From the NCBI RefSeq assembly GCF_010500845.1, contig NZ_JAAAMI010000005.1, positions 62,001 through 126,000 of the forward strand: a stretch of DNA of 64,000 bases, in the 5' to 3' direction. This DNA is from Flagellimonas sediminis. GTDB taxonomy: Bacteria > Bacteroidota > Bacteroidia > Flavobacteriales > Flavobacteriaceae. Positions 17,457 to 25,777 of the stretch are shown one piece after another. Under the pieces are notes generated by a model. The model was not told the origin of the DNA. It worked only from the letters and a program-made list of their open reading frames with translations, and searched no databases. Made by a program: the position numbers and the translations under genes. The first letter of the stretch is position 1; each line of letters starts with the position of its first letter.

Positions 17457-18212
17457 ATGAATGTGATCATCATCGAAGATGAAAAACCGGCTGCGAGACG
17501 ATTGGCGAGGTTGTTGTCAGAACAGCAAATAGAGGTGTCCACCATGCTCCATTCCGTGGATGAATCCATCGAGTGGTTCCAGAACAACCCGCACCCCGAT
17601 CTAATCTTTTTGGACATCCAATTATCAGACGGACTTTCGTTCGAAATCTTCGATGTGGTAGAGGTAAAAAGTGCCATCATTTTTACCACTGCTTATGACG
17701 AATATGCACTCCAGGCTTTCAAGTTGAACAGCATCGATTATCTCCTAAAACCTATTGATGATGAAGAGCTCGAAACCGCTGTAAAAAAGTACCGGAATTT
17801 TAAACCTGAAAACCAAAAAATTTCAGTTGATTTCAACGACATAAAAAAGCTTTTGGTGAACCCCTTGGAGCGGGAATATAAAAAACGATTTACGGTGAGG
17901 GTAGGGCAACATTTAAAGATCATCAACGCCGATGATGTGGAATGTTTTTACAGTGAAAACAAGGGCACCTACGCAGCCACTTCCGATGGTAGAAATTATT
18001 TATTGGATACCACGCTGGAGCAATTGGACGAGGAACTTTCTCCCCAAGCATTTTTTAGGGTAAGCCGCAAATTTTATGTGAATGTCAACCACATAGGAGA
18101 TATCATTTCATACACCAATTCAAGGCTCCAAATCAAGTTGAACCGTTTTAACGAGCAGGAAATCATAGTAAGCAGGGAGCGGGTAAAAGACTTTAAGTTA
18201 TGGTTGGAATGA
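17457..18212 (+). CDS. LytTR-family response regulator
   Basis: A 251-residue DNA-binding response regulator. The receiver domain (1-120) has the acidic pair E7-D8, phosphoacceptor D53 in IFLDIQLSDGLSFE, the Thr of TTAYDEYA and Lys in YLLKPIDD. The C-terminal LytTR domain (about 140-250) has FTVRVGQHLKIINADDVECF, FFRVSRKFYVNVNHI and LQIKLNRF. It is the last gene of the locus and the natural partner of the LytS-type kinase 3 kb upstream. A bidirectional terminator follows. The target genes are unknown, but autoregulation of the 2TM operon is common for such systems and is plausible here. Confidence 0.95.
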   Translation: MNVIIIEDEKPAARRLARLLSEQQIEVSTMLHSVDESIEWFQNNPHPDLIFLDIQLSDGLSFEIFDVVEVKSAIIFTTAYDEYALQAFKLNSIDYLLKPIDDEELETAVKKYRNFKPENQKISVDFNDIKKLLVNPLEREYKKRFTVRVGQHLKIINADDVECFYSENKGTYAATSDGRNYLLDTTLEQLDEELSPQAFFRVSRKFYVNVNHIGDIISYTNSRLQIKLNRFNEQEIIVSRERVKDFKLWLE

Positions 18213-18251
18213 TGTTATTTAATAACATGAAAATCAATGTAAATATATATA

Positions 18252-18291
18252 AAAAAAATCCACTATAAATTTTTCTTATAATGGATTTTTT
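18252..18291. terminator. Bidirectional terminator after the LytTR gene
   Basis: The arms AAAAAATCCACTATAA and TTATAATGGATTTTTT form a long stem with one mismatch around an ATTTTTC loop. A-runs and T-runs flank it on both sides, so it can end both the regulator transcript and the convergent LETM1-like transcript. Confidence 0.85.
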
Positions 18292-18303
18292 AAGTGAAAA
18301 AGG

Positions 18304-19494
18304 CTAGTTTTTCTCTATTCTGTTGTCGTCAAAAGCGGAAGGGAGCAACTTGGGTATTAGCTTGATGAAAATAGGCAAGAGGACGGCTCCACCAGGTAGC
18401 ATAAAAATGGCCAATGAGGGAATGCTTTTAAAAATATCGAGCAGTTGGTTCTGCACTTTTTTCTTCTCTTCGGCACTCAGATCTTTCACAGTCGATTTGG
18501 ATAAAAGGGCAACCAATTCCCTACTCTCGGCTAGCTCTTTTTTGAGTCGTTTGCTGTTTCTCAAAATGAGTTTACTCACGTTTTTGGACATTCCTTCGTA
18601 GAACTGGACGGCCAAATTTTTGTCGTTTAAATAGGCTATTTTTTCTCGATTTTTTTCAAAGAAATCCATCACAAAATCAAGCTCGGCCCGCACCTCTTTT
18701 TCAGACTTGCCAAGGTCCTTTCCAAGACCAAAAATATAGTCCGATTCGGTATAGTCGACTGACTTGTCTTCCCATATGGTCAAGCAGGCCATATCCAAAA
18801 AATAATCCTTCTCAAAAGAGTTGAAATTTTGGTCCAAAAGATCCAGATAGGACCCATCGAATTTTGCTTTGTCCAGGTCCACAAAACTTAATGAAGAACC
18901 TAATAATTGGATGAGCTTGGCATCAGTTTCATGCTCCTCTTTAGAGTTCAGTGCATGGTAGGCAATGTTGATGGTAACGTATTCCAAAAGTTGACCGTGT
19001 TGCTTCACATCCATTTTTCCTTGTAGGTAGGTCATAAAGATCAACACATCCACATAAAGCAACGAATTAGTCAAGCTGTTTCCAAACGTACGGTTGAATG
19101 TATTGCCACTTAAATAGATTCTGGAATCAATCAGTTTTTCCAGTTGGGACTCAGTTTTAGAACCGGTCAAAATCTTGTTCAGGAACGAAATCCTGCCTAC
19201 TTCCAGGGATTGATAGTAGGCAAAAACAGTATCTACAAATTGGGTAAAATCGGTTTTTCCTTTTTCAAAAGTATAGGTAAAATAGAGAGCGGTCAACAAA
19301 TTGATCTTGGCTATCTCGTCCTCGCTAAGGGTATGTTCCACCTCAATAAAGGGGGGAATGTTCAGGTGAACCCCATATATAAAACCATGCGCTTTGAGGT
19401 CTTTGTATAGGCTATCAAAGCTCCCATAAGGTGAGGACTCATTGTTGACAAGGTGACCAAACTTGTTGATCCAACCAGATGCAGAAGGGTTCAT
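18304..19494 (-). CDS. LETM1-related protein
   Basis: About 396 residues. The start MNPSASGWINKFGHLV was preferred over a Met seven codons upstream, because the extra residues (TRKPRS) look non-native. The C-terminal 70 residues carry the LETM1-like signature: charged helix SAEEKKKVQNQLLDIFKSIP, then a hydrophobic segment ending FMLPGGAVLLPIFIKLIPKL, then PSAFDDN. The rest is helical and of unknown fold. Flavobacterial homologues of this architecture are sometimes labelled LETM1-related biofilm-associated proteins; mitochondrial LETM1 handles cation/proton exchange. The bacterial function is not established. It is monocistronic. Confidence 0.75.
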   Translation of the reverse strand: MNPSASGWINKFGHLVNNESSPYGSFDSLYKDLKAHGFIYGVHLNIPPFIEVEHTLSEDEIAKINLLTALYFTYTFEKGKTDFTQFVDTVFAYYQSLEVGRISFLNKILTGSKTESQLEKLIDSRIYLSGNTFNRTFGNSLTNSLLYVDVLIFMTYLQGKMDVKQHGQLLEYVTINIAYHALNSKEEHETDAKLIQLLGSSLSFVDLDKAKFDGSYLDLLDQNFNSFEKDYFLDMACLTIWEDKSVDYTESDYIFGLGKDLGKSEKEVRAELDFVMDFFEKNREKIAYLNDKNLAVQFYEGMSKNVSKLILRNSKRLKKELAESRELVALLSKSTVKDLSAEEKKKVQNQLLDIFKSIPSLAIFMLPGGAVLLPIFIKLIPKLLPSAFDDNRIEKN

Positions 19495-19661
19495 TGATCT
19501 AGGTTTGCGGGTCAAAGTAAAACAAAAAAAGGGACATTCTTTGGATGAATTCCATGTGGCACCATGAAAATTACGTTAAGATTTTTTTAACATAAAAAAC
19601 CAAACCACCCCAAAAAAGGTTCCGTAGGTAGGGGTGTATGAAACTTAAAACTTACATCATT

Positions 19662-20354
19662 ATGAAACAATCACTCAAATTTGTTTTTGGCTTATCCGGC
19701 TTGGCTGTGGTTCTTGCCACGCTGATTGCGGCAGACCATATCGATGCCCCGTCATCGGCTGGTACTTCTGCGGATATAGCCGATTTTTATGCATTTGAAC
19801 CTACCGAAGGTTCTAATAACACGGTATTTGTAGTTGACCTACAATCCAATGTTTTACCTGACCTCGCTTATGGAACTTTTGATGAGGATGTCTTGACCGA
19901 AATCAATATTGATCTGGATGGCGACCTTGTTGAAGACCAAGTTATCCAAGCCATTGCTCGCGATGGAAAAATGTACTTTTTTGGTCCGACAGCCCCAACA
20001 CAAACCGGATTATCCAGTATGGTCTATACGGATTTCCTTTTAGGGGATGTCCAGATTTCGGGTTCAACTGCGATTGTGGAAACCACGGATGAGGGTGTTT
20101 CCCTTTTCGCCGGTCCAAGGCAAGATCCTTTTTTCTTTGATTTTTTTCAGTTCAATGCCGTGATTTCGCCCGAATTGGGTTCCGCACCTGGCGGGTTTTT
20201 ACCTGTAGGGGAGGCGGCAGATACCTTTGATGGGGCCAACACCATGTCCATAGTGGTAGAGATTCCTAACAGCATGTTGGGGGTACCCACCGCTACCAAT
20301 GCGCTGGGACTTTCAGTATATAAGACCTGGGTTACAACTAATAGAAAACAATAA
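19662..20354 (+). CDS. DUF4331 protein, N-terminal-half type
   Basis: About 230 residues and exported (signal peptide LKFVFGLSGLAVVLATLIAA). It has the DUF4331 opening DHIDAPSSAGTSADIADFYA, then VIQAIARDGKMYFFGP and FAGPRQDPFFFDFFQFNAV, family hallmarks that suggest metal or ligand coordination by His/Asp. A start eight codons upstream is open but would precede a second Met at the signal peptide. It covers only the first half of the full-length DUF4331 fold seen in some bacteria; the remaining half is the next gene, three bases away. The function is unknown. Confidence 0.88.
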   Translation: MKQSLKFVFGLSGLAVVLATLIAADHIDAPSSAGTSADIADFYAFEPTEGSNNTVFVVDLQSNVLPDLAYGTFDEDVLTEINIDLDGDLVEDQVIQAIARDGKMYFFGPTAPTQTGLSSMVYTDFLLGDVQISGSTAIVETTDEGVSLFAGPRQDPFFFDFFQFNAVISPELGSAPGGFLPVGEAADTFDGANTMSIVVEIPNSMLGVPTATNALGLSVYKTWVTTNRKQ

Positions 20355-20357
20355 ACC

Positions 20358-21074
20358 ATGAAACGTATGAAACTTAGATATAGAACCTTTTTGGCCGCGG
20401 CTGTGTTGTCCTCAGTACTGGTGGGCTGTAATGACGATGACAATTCCATGTACATGTACGATGACATGATGGATGATGATATGATGACCGTTGATTTTTC
20501 AGGGACCTTTGTACAGCAAGATCACCTAGGAAGACCTGGCATCAATACCACTTTAAGTTATGATATGGATGGGCAGCCCAGCATAAAGGATGCCCATAAT
20601 ACCACAATTCCCTCCGAAATGACTGCCATGTTCCAGGCTGGTTTTCAGGCCCGATTGGAACAATACCATGATGTATATGCCCTTAAATTGGGATTGGATC
20701 CTGCCGATGTGAACTATGAGAACAACATTCTTGGCTTGGATGCGGCTACGTTGACCACCGTTTTGGCTGCCGATGTACTTGAGGTGGCACCAGACCTTCC
20801 TACAACCTATTTTGATCCTGGAACGGACTTTGACAATGACGGACGGATTCTTGTGCCGGATGGAGATGAAGTTGCTTTGACGGGCAGACGACTAAACGAC
20901 GATATCATTGATGTATCCCTCATCTTATTTTTTGGGGGTATGGAAGGCGACCGATTTAGCGGGCAGGACTTGGATGATGACGGTATGGCCGATCTGCCAA
21001 GGTTGACATCCGACGGGGTTTCTTTGACAACTGATATTTCTACTATGTTCCCCTATTTGGGAGCTCCTGAGTAA
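20358..21074 (+). CDS. DUF4331 lipoprotein, C-terminal-half type
   Basis: A 238-residue lipoprotein with lipobox VLVGC (Cys24). The Cys is followed by an unusual Asp/Met/Tyr tract (NSMYMYDDMMDDDMM), and then by DUF4331 C-half motifs VQQDHLGRPGINTTLSYD and LTGRRLNDDIIDVSLILFFG. Because it has its own lipoprotein signal, the split from the preceding gene is a real two-gene arrangement, not a frameshift. The Asp/Met tract could bind copper or another soft metal, which is speculation. The two products probably act together in the envelope. Confidence 0.88.
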   Translation: MKRMKLRYRTFLAAAVLSSVLVGCNDDDNSMYMYDDMMDDDMMTVDFSGTFVQQDHLGRPGINTTLSYDMDGQPSIKDAHNTTIPSEMTAMFQAGFQARLEQYHDVYALKLGLDPADVNYENNILGLDAATLTTVLAADVLEVAPDLPTTYFDPGTDFDNDGRILVPDGDEVALTGRRLNDDIIDVSLILFFGGMEGDRFSGQDLDDDGMADLPRLTSDGVSLTTDISTMFPYLGAPE

Positions 21075-21091
21075 TTGCTATGAAAGGGAAA

Positions 21092-21122
21092 TAGGGAGGG
21101 GAATGCTCCCCTCCCTAATTTT
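21092..21122 (+). terminator. Strong hairpin between the DUF4331 and TPR lipoprotein genes
   Basis: TAGGGAGGGGA-ATGC-TCCCCTCCCTA is a perfect 11-bp, mostly GC stem followed by ATTTT. It stands 16 bases before the next gene, so it either ends the DUF4331 transcript or lowers readthrough into the TPR gene. Confidence 0.85.
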
Positions 21123-21137
21123 AAAAACAACAACACC

Positions 21138-22424
21138 ATGAAAAAAATATACTTGAATGCAATAACCCTTATCATGGCATCCATCTATCTGTTGTCATGC
21201 GAACAGGAAACCAGGTTCAAAACCGATAAAGCGGATTACGATCTGTATTTGTCCCATAACAGTATGGAAACCACATCCAAATATTTTGAGCTTTGGAACA
21301 ACAAGATTAAGCCGGACAGTTTGCAAGTACTGAGTCTTGTCAATGTATCGGGGGAGTATGATCGCTATTTTAAGGGTACTGGTAACATTGAATTTCTAAA
21401 AAAGGCAGAACGTTCCTTGAAAAAGGCGGTGGAGTTTGCGGCGGTGGGTAAGGCAGGATATCTTAGGGCACTTGCACGTAATTACATTTCACAACACAGG
21501 TTTAGGGAGGCATTGGATCTGGCACAGGAAGCCAGAAGTTTTGGCAGTGGTGTAAATGCGACCCAATCGCTTTTGTTCGATGTTGAAATGGAATTGGGGA
21601 ATTATGATGTGGCAAAGCAATATCTGGACAGCATCCAAAACATGTCCGATTTTGGTTATTTGATCCGTGTGGCCAAATGGAATGACCACAAAGGAGATTT
21701 GGATACGGCCATACGGTTTATGGAGAAGGCAAAACAAAAGGCCGAATCATCTAAAAATAGAGGACTATTATCATGGTCATATTCCAACTTGGCGGATTAT
21801 TATGGTCACGCGGGGCGTATTGAAGAATCCTATGGCCTGTACCTGAAAACCTTGGCACTGGATCCCTACAGTGCACACGCCAAAAAAGGTATTGCATGGA
21901 TCGTGTATTCACATGAACGCAATGGCAATGAAGCTTTAAGGATATTGGACTCCATCATCAACAAGAATAAATCCCCTGAATACTATCTGCTTAAAGCCGA
22001 GGTTGCCTCTTTCATGGGGGATGATATGGCCCAGGTACAAGCACTGGACGATTTTTACAAACTTGTTCGAAATAAAAAGTATGGTGATATGTACAATGCC
22101 TATAATGTGGACTTCTACTTGAACCTCGACTTTAATGAAAAAGCGCTGGCTTTGGCCCAAAAAGAAGTAAAAAATCGTCCAACTCCGGAATCATATGGGT
22201 GGTTGGCCTATAGTCTTCTGAAAAAAGGGGAAAAGAAAAAGGCCCTTGAATTGGTAGAAGGCCATATTGCCAATGCAACTTTTGAGCCCACGATTCTTTT
22301 TCGGGCCGCTGAAATATATAAGGCTAATGGCAAAACCCAGCAGATGGAAGATATAAAAAAAGAACTGCTGGGTTCTATGTATGAACTTGGTCCGTTAATG
22401 GAATCCCAGATAACGGGACTATAA
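21138..22424 (+). CDS. TPR-repeat lipoprotein
   Basis: A 428-residue lipoprotein (lipobox YLLSC, Cys21) made of tetratricopeptide repeats through most of its length, for example FLKKAERSLKKAVEFAAVGK, YLRALARNYISQHRFREALD, LLSWSYSNLADYYGHAGRIE and YGLYLKTLALDPYSAHAKKG. It probably acts as a periplasmic scaffold for the preceding DUF4331 pair. I recall TPR genes next to DUF4331 pairs in other Bacteroidota but could not check. No catalytic residues were recognised. Confidence 0.88.
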   Translation: MKKIYLNAITLIMASIYLLSCEQETRFKTDKADYDLYLSHNSMETTSKYFELWNNKIKPDSLQVLSLVNVSGEYDRYFKGTGNIEFLKKAERSLKKAVEFAAVGKAGYLRALARNYISQHRFREALDLAQEARSFGSGVNATQSLLFDVEMELGNYDVAKQYLDSIQNMSDFGYLIRVAKWNDHKGDLDTAIRFMEKAKQKAESSKNRGLLSWSYSNLADYYGHAGRIEESYGLYLKTLALDPYSAHAKKGIAWIVYSHERNGNEALRILDSIINKNKSPEYYLLKAEVASFMGDDMAQVQALDDFYKLVRNKKYGDMYNAYNVDFYLNLDFNEKALALAQKEVKNRPTPESYGWLAYSLLKKGEKKKALELVEGHIANATFEPTILFRAAEIYKANGKTQQMEDIKKELLGSMYELGPLMESQITGL

Positions 22425-22498
22425 AGGGACCGACCATTTGTTAAACTGATGATGGAGCAGGGATTTGATTGATCTGTGTTAGGTTGTTGTTTATGGGG

Positions 22499-22519
22499 CG
22501 CCATGGTTTTGCCATGGCG
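22499..22519. terminator. Weak convergent-gene hairpin
   Basis: CGCCATGG-TTTTG-CCATGGCG is a perfect 8-bp stem between the convergent TPR lipoprotein and MscS genes. There is no T-run on either side, so the terminator assignment is tentative. Confidence 0.4.
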
Positions 22520-22523
22520 TTCT

Positions 22524-23063
22524 CTATGATGGGTTTTTATCATTTGCGGAGGAATCCTCGTGCTGTTTCAAGATCTCGATGCCTTTTTGGATCACCAGAT
22601 TGGTGGGAATGGTAATGCGTCTGCCATCATCCGTCCTCATGAATAGATAAAATCCGCTAATGTCTTCAACTTTGCCCGTCCAATCAAAATCTTTATCCAT
22701 CACCCTGATACGGTCGCCAAGTCGTAACGGATGACTGAAAAACAGGATCACACTGGCGGTCAAGTTAGATAGAATGGACCATTGGGCCACAAAACCGATA
22801 CCCACAATGGCAAGGATGGATGAAAGGAAAACTGAAAAATCCTTCAGGTTAACGCCCCAAATCAACGAAATACCCACAAAGGCCAAAATGTAGAACAACA
22901 GATTGCTGAGATAAAAAATGATTTTGCGGCTATTCATATCTATGGCACTGGTCTTACCAAATTTTCTGATGCCCCTTTTGCTTAAAGAGTTCAAGGTCAG
23001 GATAACAACCAGAAGGATCACGGTCAGTAAAATTTCCGTCTTAAAGGACATTGGGTCTATCAT
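22524..23063 (-). CDS. Small MscS-family mechanosensitive channel
   Basis: A 179-residue inner membrane protein with three transmembrane helices (about 8-24, 48-70 and 77-112). The pore-lining helix is followed by the MscS beta domain: SNLTASVILFFSHPLRLGDR, FDWTGKVEDISGFYLFMRTD and RITIPTNLVIQKGIEIL. It is shorter than classical MscS (286 residues) because the C-terminal alpha/beta vestibule is missing, a recurring minimal form. It probably releases solutes on osmotic downshock. It is divergent from corA across about 65 bases. Confidence 0.9.
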   Translation of the reverse strand: MIDPMSFKTEILLTVILLVVILTLNSLSKRGIRKFGKTSAIDMNSRKIIFYLSNLLFYILAFVGISLIWGVNLKDFSVFLSSILAIVGIGFVAQWSILSNLTASVILFFSHPLRLGDRIRVMDKDFDWTGKVEDISGFYLFMRTDDGRRITIPTNLVIQKGIEILKQHEDSSANDKNPS

Positions 23064-23129
23064 GGGGAGTTCTTGTAAATTTGGATTAACTTATGGTCTA
23101 AACTACAAATAACCCGTTTCACTTGTACT

Positions 23130-24113
23130 ATGATGGAAACAGAATTTGAAAAAAACACATGGGTCATCAACTATTCCCCGGAAGGCTATTACGATCGCAA
23201 ATTTATCCTCGCCGAGGACACTAAACTATCCAAGGGAGATAATTCCATCACTTGGGTGAATACCTACGGACTGGAGTATATGGACGAGTTCCGTGCCATG
23301 GTTGGGGGCAACGAATTGGATGATTTCCTCCTCCGCTTGCTCCTTAACCAAAAAATGGGGAACAAGGTCATCGAGTTGGAGGAACAGTTATTTGTAGCGG
23401 CCAGGATCGTTAAAACGGAACATCATAACTTAGAATCCGAACAAATGTTTTTTGTCGTCGCCAAAGATTTCATTTGGTGCATTCAAGAAAAATGGGGAGA
23501 TCATTTCGATTGGATAAGAAACCGGATTTTTGAAAATAAAGGTATTATCCGTAAAAAGAAGGCAGATTATCTTCTGTTCTTCATCTTGGAAACCTTGATA
23601 TCCAATTACAAGGAAAAATATGAGGAACTCGTGTTGATGAACAATACCCTGGACGGTATCATCAAACAAGAGCCTACTCCGGAGTTCATGTTCGAGGTAG
23701 AGCAAAAAAAATCCATGATCAATGAGTTTAAAAGGGCCTCGCATGGACTCAGGGACATTGTTATAAAACTGGAAAGGGTCAAAGTAAAGGGGTTTCATAA
23801 CAAGTATTTCAGTGAACTTCGGGAGCAAATCGGTGGGCTGATCAACGACATTGATTCTGACATCATGGAACTGGAAAGCCAGATTAACCTGTTTTTCAGT
23901 GTTCAGGGACATCGGTTAAACGAAGTGATGAAAACCCTTACCATTTTTTCCGTCATCTTTATACCATTGACCTTTTTGGCAGGAATTTATGGAATGAATT
24001 TTGAAAACATCCCAGAATTAAAATGGCCCTACGGCTATTTTATCCTGCTTGGACTGATGTTGGTAGTCACCATCATCTCTATTATCATCTTCAAAAGGAA
24101 AAAATGGTTTTGA
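23130..24113 (+). CDS. corA: CorA-family magnesium/divalent cation transporter
   Basis: A 327-residue inner membrane channel. The long N-terminal cytoplasmic domain ends in a helical stalk, and two C-terminal transmembrane helices hold the family signature IYGMNFENIPEL between them (GMN near residue 289). The positively charged C-terminus FKRKKWF is typical. Mg2+ is the likely ion, though Co2+ or Ni2+ are transported by some members and Zn2+ efflux by the ZntB branch. Two consecutive ATG codons open the frame. Confidence 0.95.
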   Translation: MMETEFEKNTWVINYSPEGYYDRKFILAEDTKLSKGDNSITWVNTYGLEYMDEFRAMVGGNELDDFLLRLLLNQKMGNKVIELEEQLFVAARIVKTEHHNLESEQMFFVVAKDFIWCIQEKWGDHFDWIRNRIFENKGIIRKKKADYLLFFILETLISNYKEKYEELVLMNNTLDGIIKQEPTPEFMFEVEQKKSMINEFKRASHGLRDIVIKLERVKVKGFHNKYFSELREQIGGLINDIDSDIMELESQINLFFSVQGHRLNEVMKTLTIFSVIFIPLTFLAGIYGMNFENIPELKWPYGYFILLGLMLVVTIISIIIFKRKKWF

Positions 24114-24141
24114 TGTAAAGATCCGGTTGCCGTTCCAACTT

Positions 24142-24173
24142 TTCAACTTACCAACTTTAAATGTTGAGTTGAA
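24142..24173. other. Hairpin in the corA-ompW gap
   Basis: The arms TTCAACT/AGTTGAA plus inner CAAC/GTTG form an 11-bp stem with a 3-base bulge. There is no T-run directly after it, so it is either a weak terminator for corA or a structure in the ompW leader. Confidence 0.35.
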
Positions 24174-24268
24174 CAACTAGATGTTTTTCAGACAAATTGA
24201 CCAATGATAAACATCATATTCTTGGAATATTCCGCTCGGTAGTTTTGTCGCATCTTAAATATTTTACA

Positions 24269-24916
24269 ATGAGAAAGACAATACTTTTAGCAGTGGCAAC
24301 ATTTTTGGGATTTTCAAATTTGATGTTGTCCCAAGACGCACCGACAACCGATTTTAGCAAATGGCAATTTAGATTGAGGGGCATTGTGGTCACCCCGGAT
24401 GAAAGCGCCGATATTGAGGCCATTGGCGGGGATGTGTCCATTTCCACTGCTGTTGTTCCAGAATTTGACATTACCTATTTTTTTGATGAGAACTGGTCTG
24501 CAGAATTGATCCTGGCCACTACAAAACACGATGTAGAGGCTGTTGGAACCGATGCAGGCGACATTGATTTGGGTAGTGTATGGCTTTTGCCACCAACATT
24601 GACCGGACAATATCATTTTACCGGTGGAGACTTTGTTCCCTATTTGGGTGCCGGGGTAAACCTGACCCTTTTCTATGGAGTGGATGAAGGACCCGTAGCC
24701 GATGATATAGAGTATGATACTGCTGTCGGTTTTGCCCTCCAAGGTGGTTTTGATTACATGCTCAACGATAAATGGTTTTTGAACTTTGACGTAAAAAAGC
24801 TATTTCTAAACACTACTGCAACCGTTGATGCGACCACTGCACTTGGTGCAACCGTTGATGCGGATGTGGACATTAACCCATGGATATTCGGATTTGGTGT
24901 GGGTTTAAAACTATAA
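24269..24916 (+). CDS. ompW: OmpW-family outer membrane protein
   Basis: About 215 residues: a signal peptide (TILLAVATFLGFSNLMLS) followed by an eight-stranded barrel of the OmpW type. Typical stretches are WQFRLRGIVVTPDES, FDITYFFDENWSAELILATT, LLPPTLTGQYHF and FVPYLGAGVNLTLFYG, ending in GFGVGLKL. The frame stays open 24 codons upstream but the chosen ATG starts the signal peptide. OmpW proteins are thought to form a channel for small hydrophobic molecules. A 15-base direct repeat (GCAACCGTTGATGCG) occurs twice near the 3' end, in the loop before the last strand. A terminator follows. Confidence 0.92.
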   Translation: MRKTILLAVATFLGFSNLMLSQDAPTTDFSKWQFRLRGIVVTPDESADIEAIGGDVSISTAVVPEFDITYFFDENWSAELILATTKHDVEAVGTDAGDIDLGSVWLLPPTLTGQYHFTGGDFVPYLGAGVNLTLFYGVDEGPVADDIEYDTAVGFALQGGFDYMLNDKWFLNFDVKKLFLNTTATVDATTALGATVDADVDINPWIFGFGVGLKL

Positions 24917-24942
24917 GTTTTTTTAGGTCAATTTTGAATGCT

Positions 24943-24978
24943 GAAAGCGGTTGGAACTAATCCGGCCGCTTTCTTTTT
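24943..24978 (+). terminator. Terminator after ompW
   Basis: GAAAGCGG...GGA-ACTAA-TCC...CCGCTTTC forms a bulged stem followed by TTTTT. It ends the plus-strand ompW transcript and overlaps the stop of the convergent anti-sigma gene. Confidence 0.8.
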
Positions 24979-25777
24979 ATCTTCCAACTGCACCCAAGGT
25001 GTAGAGTTGTTCCAGGGTAGGCGATGCACTGCCCCCTTCGGGTTCCAAGGTAATTCCAAAGGCTTCGGAGTCATTGGCATTTTCCAATACGAACAATCTG
25101 TCGCTTTCAATTGAAAAGTCATCTAACAGACCAATACTTGTTGGGGTAAGAGGGTCCAATTTGAGCGACCATACTTGATAGGTAAAACCTGCTGGAGGTT
25201 CTGGCAGCCCTTGGGCATCTATGATGACCTTGTTCTCTTCTTTGTTCCAGTATGCTTTGGCAAAGGATGAGGGCGAAACGGCCTGTCCACCTAAAGCAAT
25301 GACCGTTACTTGCTGGTCCCTCAATTGCTCCAAAAGGGCCTCTTTACGAACAATGGCATCCCTTGTACTGACCAAGGTTTCTTCCAATTTCAATTTTTCT
25401 TGACTGGTGATCTCGATTTCCGATTTAAGGGCCCGGTTTTCAGTATAGAGCCAGAAAAGCCCTATAGCCAAAACTACCGAAGCGGCCCAACCCAGGTAAT
25501 TGCCCCATGGCGCCTTCCTTTTGGATTCAGATGGGGTGAATTGGATCACATCATCCAATTCCGCCCTGATCTGTTCAAACCCGTCCTCGGCCATTTTTGG
25601 GGAAACAGAGGCAGCAAGTTTCAAAATGGCAAGTTCGATTGCTTCAATTTCCTTCTGTATCTCCGGATATTGAAGGGCATAATGTTGTACCTCCAAATTT
25701 TGCTCGGGCGTTAGCGCCCCTGCAACATAGAGTTCCAAAATTCCTGATGCTATGTATTTATCAACCTCCATGCTCAT
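24977..25777 (-). CDS. Membrane anti-sigma factor (RskA type)
   Basis: A 266-residue inner membrane protein that would hold the adjacent ECF sigma factor inactive. The N-terminal cytoplasmic anti-sigma region (about 1-90) includes YIASGILELYVAGALTPEQN. A single transmembrane helix (about 94-110, LGWAASVVLAIGLFWLY), a coiled-coil segment and a periplasmic RskA-like domain (LPEPPAGFTYQVWSLKLDPL, FGITLEPEGGSASPT) follow. It overlaps the sigma gene in ATGA, so the two are translationally coupled and made in near-equal amounts. The zinc-binding HxxxCxxC of ZAS-type anti-sigmas is absent. Confidence 0.93.
   Translation of the reverse strand: MSMEVDKYIASGILELYVAGALTPEQNLEVQHYALQYPEIQKEIEAIELAILKLAASVSPKMAEDGFEQIRAELDDVIQFTPSESKRKAPWGNYLGWAASVVLAIGLFWLYTENRALKSEIEITSQEKLKLEETLVSTRDAIVRKEALLEQLRDQQVTVIALGGQAVSPSSFAKAYWNKEENKVIIDAQGLPEPPAGFTYQVWSLKLDPLTPTSIGLLDDFSIESDRLFVLENANDSEAFGITLEPEGGSASPTLEQLYTLGAVGR

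Noticed and set aside
20340..20370. A frameshift splitting one DUF4331 gene in two
   Set aside because: The second half has its own start, signal peptide and lipobox, so two genes are intended.
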